A stretch of 7,611 bases of DNA, taken from NCBI GenBank assembly GCA_947455845.1, contig CANGQE010000056.1:1-7611 (forward strand). The letters run 5' to 3'. The notes beneath the pieces were generated by a model. That model saw nothing but the letters and a program-made list of their open reading frames with translations. It was not told where the DNA came from and searched no databases. Origin of the DNA: Rickettsiales bacterium. GTDB taxonomy: Bacteria > Pseudomonadota > Alphaproteobacteria > Rickettsiales > UBA1997. This document shows, in pieces, positions 1-4,964 of the stretch. Numbering within the stretch: the stretch's first letter is position 1; the number at the start of each line of letters is the position of its first letter. A program made the position numbers and the translations under genes.

Positions 1-1
1 A

Positions 2-115
2 AATACGATTGAAAATACGATGAATAATTGCCCCAGAAAATGCCTAGATTTTAGGACTCCTTTTGAGGTTTTTTATAATACTAAAATAACTGATTTTGTT
101 GCGCTAGTAAGTTGA
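2..115 (+). CDS. IS30-family transposase, C-terminal end (partial)
   Basis: The frame is open from the window edge and ends at TGA 113-115. It contains NNCPRKCLDFRTPFEVF, which matches the conserved C-terminal signature of IS30-family DDE transposases (NxRPRKxLxFxTPxEVF). The catalytic domain would lie to the left, outside the window, so it is not possible to say whether the gene is intact. The usual IS30 right-end inverted repeat is not recognisable: IS3-type OrfA homology begins within two bases of the stop. This suggests a deletion or recombination junction rather than an intact element end. The family call rests on motif recognition by eye. Confidence 0.75.
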   Translation, partial: NTIENTMNNCPRKCLDFRTPFEVFYNTKITDFVALVS

Positions 116-116
116 A

Positions 117-356
117 TTCACCGAATCTCAAAAAAAAGAAATCATCCGTCGCGTTACAGATAATGGCGAGAAGGTGTCAGAGCTGTCCAAAGAGTACGGC
201 GTTGTTTCAAAAACAATTTACAACTTACTGGGGCGTAAAGCTAACCAATCAAGTGCAGTGCTTGAGCTATCCAAGCTCAAACGCGAGAACGAAGCGCTGC
301 TCTCAATCATCGGATCACTGGTAGCTGAGTCAAAACTCGGGAAAAAAAAGCGCTAA
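117..356 (+). pseudogene. IS3-type transposase OrfA remnant, 5'-truncated
   Basis: The frame starts right after the IS30 stop and reads FTESQKKEIIRRVTDNGEKV, then an HTH (SELSKEYGVVSKTIYNLLGR) and a leucine-zipper-like coiled coil (LELSKLKRENEALLSIIGSL). This is the layout of IS3/HTH_Tnp_1 OrfA proteins, which bind element ends and multimerise. The family normally starts with a Met a few residues before FTESQKK. Here that Met is missing and an in-frame TAA lies at 108-110, so only an internal GTG (174) could start translation. No OrfB (DDE integrase domain) follows. The frame ends at TAA 354-356 just after a run of eight A (342-349), where the family often has a slippery site. Probably dead. 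Confidence 0.75.
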
Positions 357-369
357 GAAAAAAGAGATC

Positions 370-534
370 ATGAAGCATTTTTCTTCATCGGCTCAAAGTG
401 GCAGAAAGTCTGTTGCCGGCAAATCTGCCGTTGCACAAGATGGTAAAAAGTTTAAGGAAAAAGATGCAAAATTGTTAAAAGAAAAAAATCTCAAATTGAA
501 GGTAGCTTCAAATGATTATTGTCAAGAAAGGTAG
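370..534 (+). pseudogene. Short lysine/serine-rich frame, possible tail of OrfA
   Basis: An ATG at 370 opens 54 codons rich in Lys, Ser and Ala (MKHFSSSAQSGRKSVAGKSA at the N-terminus) ending at TAG 532-534. I do not recognise a family, and there is no clear ribosome binding site. The frame is also open upstream back to the A8 run at 342-349: with one A fewer, OrfA would read straight through as GKKSAKKKEIMKHFSSS and continue to 531. It may therefore be the frameshifted C-terminal tail of the OrfA protein, or be produced by slippage, or simply be chance. It does not resemble an IS3 OrfB start. Confidence 0.3.
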
Positions 535-781
535 GAACCTAATGGCCTTATGTGGAATAAATGGATCCTGAAAAAGCTTATGATGATGAGTCTTGAGGGG
601 GATCATCATTTACTCTCGGCGTTCTTTCATCCTCGGCGTCATCCTGAACTTGTTTCAGGATCTATTTACAAGAGCTCAAAAAACTGAAGATGATGATCCT
701 CTAGTCAGCAGAGTCGCGGGACGACATCATCATATTTTCAAGTCAAGGATCTCAAGTAGTCAGATCTGTATTGCTTTTATT
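535..781. other. Non-coding stretch, repeat-bearing
   Basis: No credible gene is visible between the transposase debris and the promoter-proximal repeat of the ATPase. A 45-codon frame from ATG 550 to TGA 685-687 and a 69-codon frame from 593 exist, but both are translations of the palindromic repeat (they contain HPELVSGS and VILNLFQDLF, respectively), so they are not called genes. Several ATGATG/CATCAT runs occur (580-588, 601-609, 689-697, 724-732) and make the area self-complementary. Confidence 0.5.
599..700. repeat. Rickettsiales-like palindromic repeat (CATCCTGAACTTGTTTCAGGATC type)
   Basis: The core at 641-661 is a hairpin with 8-bp arms ATCCTGAA (641-648) and TTCAGGAT (654-661) and a 5-nt loop. 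An outer imperfect stem pairs GGGGATCATCA (598-608) with TGATGATCCTC (691-701), 10 of 11 bases. This core, which translates as HPELVSGS or VILNLFQDL, is a familiar dispersed repeat in Rickettsiales and some other bacterial genomes (established knowledge; copy number here cannot be checked). It lies between the insertion-sequence scar and the ATPase gene. Confidence 0.65.
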
Positions 782-811
782 ATACTAAATGTATCATACT
801 AAACATATCAT
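782..811. repeat. 14-bp tandem repeat upstream of the ATPase gene
   Basis: ATACTAAATGTATC (782-795) is followed directly by ATACTAAACATATC (796-809), 12 of 14 identical, with a decayed third unit ATATAACAAATATA (810-823). The repeat ends 12 bases before the ATPase start codon. TATACT (781-786) and CATACT (795-800) resemble -10 boxes, and TTGCTT (771-776) lies 18 bp before the latter, so the array may hold the promoter or an operator. The regulatory role is inferred. Confidence 0.45.
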
Positions 812-835
812 ATAACAAATATAACAATAGCGCAT

Positions 836-1963
836 ATGAAAAAGTTTATTTTTGATCGTTTAGTTGATAGAGAAAATATCTGTGATTTAGAGATGGAAAA
901 GAAGCAGCTACAAAAGCTTATAGATCAGAAACAAAATATTGTCCTCTATGCGCAGCGTAACTATGGGAAAACTTCATTAGTAAAGAATATCCTGATTGAT
1001 GATTTTCGCAAAAAGAATAAAAAATCCTTTGTTTTTTTTGTTGATCTCATGGGAGTTAAAGATCTTGATTCCATTACATCTCGTCTAAAGCATGGGTTAG
1101 AGCACTCCATTAAAGAATCATTTCCTGTAAAAAGTGTTACCAATTCACTTAGTGAATTTTTTACAAACCTAAGAGTTACTATGACGATTGATGCTGGAAC
1201 CGGAATTCCTTCGGTTGCAATCGAATCAGCAGGATCAAGTAAGAAGAAAATTACAATTGAAGATGTTTTTCAGACTATTGAGAAAATCGGCAAAAAAATT
1301 CCTACCTTAATAGTACTAGATGAGTTTCAAGATGTAGCTCTTGTTCCCGAAGCGGAAAGTTTATTTCGTAATGCTTTTCAACAGTTGAGTTCTTTGCCAA
1401 TGATTATTCTTGGCTCAAAGAAGCATCTGCTCAAGAATATTTTTTCCTTACCAAATTCGCCATTGGCCAACTTTGGAAAAGATGTTACGATCACAGAAAT
1501 TGATTACGAAAAATATCACTTTTACATGAATGAAAGATTTGCTCTGAGAAAATTAAAAATTACTAAAGAGGATAGTAAATACCTGCAAGACTTGATGCAT
1601 AGGCAACCGGAAGCTATAAATTTACTATGTCATGAAATCCAACAAAATCACAGTAATAAGAAAATTGATCGCGCAATAATTTTAGAAATGATCGAGCAAA
1701 TTCTAGATCAGAGAAACAAAAGATTTGAAGTAATGCTTTCCTCATTTTCTAGAGCAGAAGAAAAAATCGTTGTAGGGATTGCCAATGAGCAGAATGTTTC
1801 TCAACCACAATCCAAAGCATTTACATCAAAGGTTAATCTTACCGCAAGAACGGTTAAGACTAACATAGATAAACTGATGAATCAGGGAATCTTAGATATG
1901 AAAGGCGACTACTATTATATCTGCGACCCTTTGTTGTGTCTTTATCTAAAACATTCTAGATGA
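836..1963 (+). CDS. P-loop ATPase with C-terminal winged helix (archaeal ATPase/STAND-like)
   Basis: A 375-residue cytoplasmic protein. The P-loop is at 37-48 (LYAQRNYGKTSL, with K45 and T46). The first Walker A glycine is replaced by A39, common in this group, where GxRRxGKTSL variants are seen. Walker B is TLIVLDE at 157-163 (D162, E163). A sensor-1-like segment, MIILGSKKHLLKNIF, lies at 189-203 with S194. The usual GxP before helix 'LLCxE' appears as RQPEAINLLCHEI (257-268). Residues 300-375 look like a winged helix, ending in DPLLCLYL, as in archaeal-type ATPases that end in DPxxxxWL. Members act as molecular switches in defence, regulation or mobile elements, but the specific role here is unknown. 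The gene stands alone, has no Shine-Dalgarno, follows transposase debris and looks more AT-rich than fabD or leuB, which suggests transfer. Confidence 0.75.
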   Translation: MKKFIFDRLVDRENICDLEMEKKQLQKLIDQKQNIVLYAQRNYGKTSLVKNILIDDFRKKNKKSFVFFVDLMGVKDLDSITSRLKHGLEHSIKESFPVKSVTNSLSEFFTNLRVTMTIDAGTGIPSVAIESAGSSKKKITIEDVFQTIEKIGKKIPTLIVLDEFQDVALVPEAESLFRNAFQQLSSLPMIILGSKKHLLKNIFSLPNSPLANFGKDVTITEIDYEKYHFYMNERFALRKLKITKEDSKYLQDLMHRQPEAINLLCHEIQQNHSNKKIDRAIILEMIEQILDQRNKRFEVMLSSFSRAEEKIVVGIANEQNVSQPQSKAFTSKVNLTARTVKTNIDKLMNQGILDMKGDYYYICDPLLCLYLKHSR

Positions 1964-2059
1964 CCTTTAACAATGATTCATTGAAACAAAAAAAAGAAAA
2001 AGTAGAAAATATTTTTAAGTAGAAATTCAAATAGATCCCCCCAACCAATTCAACTAATA

Positions 2060-2992
2060 ATGAAAACAGCAATCGTATTTCCCGGACAAGGTTCACAAAT
2101 TGTCGGAATGGGTAAAGATATTTACCAAAACTTTCCTTCAGCGCGCGAAGTGTTTCAAAAAACTGATGATATTCTTGGTGTTAATTTATCCCAAATAATG
2201 TTTGAGGGACCAAGTGAAGAATTGACTAAAACAGAAAATACCCAGCCCGCATTGATGGCGGTTTCGATTGCGATTGTGACGGTTTTGGAAAAAGAATTTG
2301 GCAAAAAATTTGAAGATTTATGCGCTTTTACAGCAGGGCATTCTCTTGGTGAATATTCTGCTCTCTGTGCTGCCAAGGCCATCAGCCTTGAAGAAACAGC
2401 AAAACTTTTACAAGTGCGTGGACGTGCAATGGCGCAATGTGGTGAAAAAACAGTTGGTGCAATGGCGGCAATTTTAGGGGTGGAAATTGAGGTTGCGCAA
2501 GAGATCGCTCGCGAAGCGGCGCAAGGTGATATTTGCCAAGTGGCTAACGACAATTCGGTTGGGCAAGTTGTAATTAGCGGTTCTAAAGCAGCAATTGAGC
2601 GTGCTTTGGAAATTGCTAAATCTAAAGGTGCGAAGCGTGCGATTGCTTTGCCTGTTAGTGGGGCTTTCCACTCAGGTTTGATGCTTGACGCTCAAAATGA
2701 AATGAAAATTGCCTTGGCCAAAGCTGAAATTAAATCACCGCTAGTTCCGGTAGTAGCGAACGTAACTGCAAATTTAGTGACAGAACCAAACCAAATTCGC
2801 GACCTTTTAGCGCAACAAATTACCGGATCGGTAAAATGGCGCGAAACCATGCTTTTTATGGCTGCGCAAGGTGTGGAAGAAATTGTTGAAATCGGTTCAG
2901 GAAAAGTTTTGGCAGGATTAGTTGGACGTACTTGTCCAAATTTAAAATCAAAATCAATTCAAAATATTGAAGATTTGAAAGCCTTTATTTAA
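2060..2992 (+). CDS. fabD: Malonyl-CoA:ACP transacylase
   Basis: FabD moves malonyl groups from CoA to acyl carrier protein to feed type II fatty-acid synthesis in the cytoplasm. The 310 residues match the family length. Visible motifs are FPGQGSQ (7-13), with Q11 in the oxyanion hole, the nucleophile elbow GHSLGE (93-98) with S95, R120 in VRGRAMA, which binds the malonyl carboxylate, ANDNSVGQVVISG (162-174) and catalytic H204 in SGAFHS. The chosen ATG gives the standard N-terminus MKTAIVFPGQG. No Shine-Dalgarno is seen. A weak promoter may lie at TTGAAA (1981-1986) with TAGAAA (2003-2008). fabG and acpP, common neighbours elsewhere, are absent. The stop overlaps the convergent cox11 gene by 8 bp. 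The gene looks intact. Confidence 0.96.
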   Translation: MKTAIVFPGQGSQIVGMGKDIYQNFPSAREVFQKTDDILGVNLSQIMFEGPSEELTKTENTQPALMAVSIAIVTVLEKEFGKKFEDLCAFTAGHSLGEYSALCAAKAISLEETAKLLQVRGRAMAQCGEKTVGAMAAILGVEIEVAQEIAREAAQGDICQVANDNSVGQVVISGSKAAIERALEIAKSKGAKRAIALPVSGAFHSGLMLDAQNEMKIALAKAEIKSPLVPVVANVTANLVTEPNQIRDLLAQQITGSVKWRETMLFMAAQGVEEIVEIGSGKVLAGLVGRTCPNLKSKSIQNIEDLKAFI

Positions 2993-3491
2993 CTAAATAG
3001 CTTAGGCTGATTGGTTTGTTGGTATTGCGATAACTTTCGGAGATCACTGGGTTATTAATTGATCCGAGAAGTTTAAAGGTCATCTTGATTTCAATCTCTT
3101 CGCCCCTTTTTAACTTGTACACTTTGGTACATAAGCAGTCGTAAATTGTGATGTAGGGCTCAAACTCTTTGGGTTCAATGTTAAGTTTGGGGCGAAGATA
3201 AATTGTTTTTTTAGAAAGATTTTTTGCGCGATAATAAACTACATTTTTCCGATGAGGGACGGTGGTTATTGATTTCTCTACTGATTCAAAAGAAAAATTT
3301 TTGCTGTAATTAAGGACATTAAGTTGGATATTAAATCGGTCTTTACCTTCTTTTCTCGGGATTAAGTAAGAAAAATGAAACGTATTACACTTTTGGGTAA
3401 TTCCGCAAAACCAGTTGTAAGGCTGAACAGCAATAAAAATCACTGTAAAAACCATTGCAAAACGAATTATTAATTTGAGTAATGGATGCAT
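2985..3491 (-). CDS. ctaG: Cytochrome c oxidase copper chaperone Cox11/CtaG, diverged
   Basis: Cox11 is membrane-anchored with its copper domain in the periplasm and helps build the CuB site of cytochrome c oxidase subunit I. Here one N-terminal membrane segment (about 5-23) is followed by PYNWFCGITQKCNT (24-37), matching the family's PLYRLFCxxTGYxGT with the conserved Cys (C29). FSFESVEKSITTVPHRKNVVYYRAKN (in two parts, 66-78 and 79-91) fits the WEFxPxxxxxxVxxGExxxxxYxAxN region. YDCLCTKVYKLKRGEEIEIK (117-136) fits the copper motif CFCFxEQxLxPGExxxMP, keeping C119 and C121. At 168 residues it is slightly short, and many usually fixed residues (Gly-Tyr-Gly, both Phe of CFCF) are changed. The oxidase operon (coxBAC, ctaB) is not adjacent. 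An alternative is a non-functional or repurposed paralogue. Confidence 0.75.
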   Translation of the reverse strand: MHPLLKLIIRFAMVFTVIFIAVQPYNWFCGITQKCNTFHFSYLIPRKEGKDRFNIQLNVLNYSKNFSFESVEKSITTVPHRKNVVYYRAKNLSKKTIYLRPKLNIEPKEFEPYITIYDCLCTKVYKLKRGEEIEIKMTFKLLGSINNPVISESYRNTNKPISLSYLVK

Positions 3492-3582
3492 CTTTTGGAG
3501 GTTTAGCTATTAAATTTTCTGAAAAACAAGTTCAGAATGATGCGGACAAAATCCATGTAAGAACTTTAATTTAAAGAACAAA
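3492..3582. promoter_or_regulatory. Divergent intergenic region between ctaG and pdxH
   Basis: These 91 bp separate the divergent starts of ctaG (minus) and pdxH (plus) and must hold at least one promoter for each unless both are transcribed from further away. The sequence is AT-rich, and I cannot pick -35/-10 pairs with confidence. No ribosome binding site is seen before either start. A GGAGG at 3497-3501 is on the plus strand and too far from pdxH to serve it. Confidence 0.35.
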
Positions 3583-4176
3583 ATGAAAACAGTTGTACTT
3601 CAAGAACCGTTTGAAAAATTTTCTACTTGGCTTTCTCAAGCTACTTCTAAAGCAGAAATAGTTGAGCCAACAGCAATGTGCCTTGCCACTGTTGATGAAA
3701 AAAACTGCCCCTCTTCGCGTATGGTTTTGCTAAAAAATTTTGACGAAAGAGGCTTTTGTTTTTTTACTAATTTAACCAGCCGCAAAGGCGTCGAGCTTGA
3801 AAAAAATCCTAATGTTGCTCTGTGTTTTTACTGGGGAGTTTTGGGATTTCAGGTGCGCATTGAAGGTAAAGTTGAAGTAGTTTCAACTCAAGAAGCGGAT
3901 GATTATTTTGCCTCCCGCAGACGCGGTAGCCAAATTGGCGCTTGGTCTTCTAAGCAATCACAAGAAATGAAAACTTGGGAAGAGTTTCAAGAAAGAATCG
4001 CCAAAACTACCGAAGATTTCGCCGGCCAAGAAATTACTCGTCCGCCTTTTTGGTCAGGATTTAGAGTAGTTCCTAAAAGAATCGAATTCTGGCAAGAAGG
4101 CGAATTCCGCATTCATCAAAGAGAAGTTTTTGAGAGATGTGGGGAAGGGTGGGAGGTGAGGAGGATTTATCCCTGA
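3583..4176 (+). CDS. pdxH: Pyridoxine/pyridoxamine 5'-phosphate oxidase
   Basis: An FMN enzyme of vitamin B6 metabolism that oxidises pyridoxine or pyridoxamine 5'-phosphate to pyridoxal 5'-phosphate with oxygen. The 197 residues show the FMN-binding RMVLLKNFDERGFCFFTN (46-63, K51), SRKGVELEKNPNVALCFYW (66-84), the phosphate-binding YFASRRRGSQIGAW (108-121; Y108, R112 and S116 match E. coli Y129, R133, S137), RPPFWSGFRVVPKRIEFW (153-170) and RIHQR (176-180; R176 and H178 match E. coli R197 and H199). The C-terminus WEVRRIYP has the family's W-x-x-x-R-x-x-P ending. The short N-terminus lacks the extra segment of E. coli PdxH, as in many alphaproteobacteria. The gene stop is followed after one base by an AT-rich palindrome. 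Confidence 0.95.
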   Translation: MKTVVLQEPFEKFSTWLSQATSKAEIVEPTAMCLATVDEKNCPSSRMVLLKNFDERGFCFFTNLTSRKGVELEKNPNVALCFYWGVLGFQVRIEGKVEVVSTQEADDYFASRRRGSQIGAWSSKQSQEMKTWEEFQERIAKTTEDFAGQEITRPPFWSGFRVVPKRIEFWQEGEFRIHQREVFERCGEGWEVRRIYP

Positions 4177-4177
4177 A

Positions 4178-4253
4178 GTTAACAGTTAACAATTATCAAT
4201 TAACAATTGGGTTCTTACAAATGTTAATTGTTAACTGTTAATTGATAATTTTG
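4178..4253. repeat. AT-rich palindromic repeat, copy 1
   Basis: The unit is built from arms of the type TTAACAATTATCAATTAAC. Alternative perfect stems exist: 4179-4195 with 4225-4241 (17 bp) and 4191-4205 with 4236-4250 (15 bp). The loop carries GGGTTCTTACAAATG. It starts one base after the pdxH stop and could act as a transcript end or RNA-stabilising hairpin, though no T-run follows. Copies 2 and 3 are at 4450-4532 and 4842-4927. Confidence 0.8.
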
Positions 4254-4257
4254 TCTC

Positions 4258-4347
4258 ATGCTTGAATCAACCTTCCTCTCCGATGCGGGTCTGGGTTTGC
4301 AACCTCGACCCTACGTTTGTGCCAAGTTTCTCACATTGAAAAATTAA
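4258..4347 (+). pseudogene. Duplicated 5' end of cyaY, truncated
   Basis: ATG 4258 opens MLESTFLS, which copies the first eight codons of the real cyaY (MIESTFLS at 4537) with three base changes, and then diverges at 4282, where a MITE-like element begins. The frame ends at TAA 4345-4347 after 29 codons. The 54 bases up to and including the ATG (4207-4260) are identical to 4486-4539. It is a fragment left by a local duplication. If transcribed it could act as a short leader frame, but nothing shows that it does. Confidence 0.75.
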
Positions 4348-4446
4348 AATTCTGAATTGAGGTTGAAAATTAGTAAAAGATAAAGAAAAAATTTTTGTTT
4401 GCTTTGATGCAAACATGTGAAAGGGGTTACAAACCCCGTCCAGCCT
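4283..4446. mobile_element. MITE-like non-coding element with terminal inverted repeats
   Basis: Roughly 164 bp with imperfect terminal inverted repeats: 4288-4304 (GGTCTGGGTTTGCAACC) against the reverse complement of 4425-4441 (GGACGGGGTTTGTAACC), 14 of 17 identical. Weaker pairing extends outward to about 4283 and 4446. Inside are two hairpins, TGTTTGC/GCAAACA (4396-4402, 4409-4415) and GGGGTT/AACCCC (4423-4428, 4432-4437). No coding capacity is convincing. A 65-codon minus frame across it (4267-4464) has no recognisable motif. Its left edge coincides with the break in the cyaY duplicate. No target-site duplication was identified. Confidence 0.55.
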
Positions 4447-4449
4447 AGG

Positions 4450-4532
4450 GTTAACATTTAACAATTATCAATTAACAATTAATAGTTGGGTTCTTACAAA
4501 TGTTAATTGTTAACTGTTAATTGATAATTTTG
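4450..4532. repeat. AT-rich palindromic repeat, copy 2 (cyaY leader)
   Basis: This is nearly the same as copy 1. It differs by one base near the start and carries 7 extra bases (AATAGTT) before the shared 54-base block. The palindrome ends 4 bases before the cyaY ATG, so the start codon sits directly beside a potential stem in the mRNA. No other leader or ribosome binding site is visible. Promoter elements, if local, must lie inside the repeat or the element upstream of it. Confidence 0.8.
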
Positions 4533-4536
4533 TCTC

Positions 4537-4848
4537 ATGATCGAATCAACCTTCCTATCCCTCTGCGAATCCTCTCTTACCGATCTTTTTGAAAAGATCG
4601 AAAATTTGGATAAAAATTCAAAACTGGATGTTGAATATTCCGATGGAATTTTAACAATCATTGTTGAAGAAACTTCTCAAACTTACGTAATCAATCGGCA
4701 CGCCGCCTCGCAAAAGATTTGGTATTCGTCACCACTTTCGGGGGCGGATTATTTTGCTTGCGAAGAGCGGTCTGGAAAATGGCTTGATTCTAAGGGGCAG
4801 GAGCTTGAAGAAAAATTATTTGCTGAACTACAGACATTTATCAGTTAA
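4537..4848 (+). CDS. cyaY: Frataxin-like iron-sulfur assembly protein CyaY
   Basis: CyaY is the bacterial frataxin, a small acidic protein that binds iron and regulates the cysteine desulfurase/IscU scaffold during iron-sulfur cluster assembly. The 103 residues match the usual length. The acidic first helix (11-25) is followed by beta strands with DVEYSDGILTIIV (31-43), the signature YVINRHAASQKIWYSSPLSG (50-69) and KWLDSKGQELEEKL (81-94). The family usually has NRQ where H55 stands here. The ATG at 4537 aligns with family starts. A copy of this start lies upstream (4258) without the rest of the gene. The last serine codon and the TAA fall inside palindrome copy 3, so the repeat defines the C-terminus. 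Confidence 0.93.
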   Translation: MIESTFLSLCESSLTDLFEKIENLDKNSKLDVEYSDGILTIIVEETSQTYVINRHAASQKIWYSSPLSGADYFACEERSGKWLDSKGQELEEKLFAELQTFIS

Positions 4849-4927
4849 CAATTATCAATTAACATTTGATGAATTAATTTTGGTGGCAGATCAAGCAACC
4901 CAACTGTTAATTGATAATTGTTAACTG
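4842..4927. repeat. AT-rich palindromic repeat, copy 3 (long perfect inverted repeat)
   Basis: The arms 4842-4864 and 4905-4927 are perfect 23-bp inverted repeats with a 40-nt spacer. Three more base pairs form inside (4866-4868 with 4901-4903). The arms match those of copies 1 and 2, but the spacer is different. The left arm overlaps the last bases of cyaY, including its stop. The hairpin could end or protect the cyaY transcript. It lies just upstream of leuB. Confidence 0.85.
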
Positions 4928-4964
4928 CTAATTGTAATAAATCTTAACTAAAACATTAAAACGC

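Noticed and set aside
112..324. 70-codon plus-strand frame
   Set aside because: It lies in the other phase over the OrfA remnant; the OrfA frame shows the HTH and coiled-coil motifs, while this one has no family features.
593..802. 69-codon plus-strand frame containing VILNLFQDLF
   Set aside because: It is a translation of a dispersed palindromic repeat and the AT-rich tandem repeat, with no start signal.
2155..2553. 132-codon minus-strand frame
   Set aside because: Antisense shadow of fabD, whose plus frame has all catalytic motifs.
4267..4464. 65-codon minus-strand frame
   Set aside because: It runs across the MITE-like element and duplication edges, has no motif and no start signal.
4178..4927. 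Possible CRISPR array from the repeated AT-rich units
   Set aside because: The units are palindromes with irregular spacing (272-390 bp apart), enclose a gene, and have no uniform spacers or cas genes.
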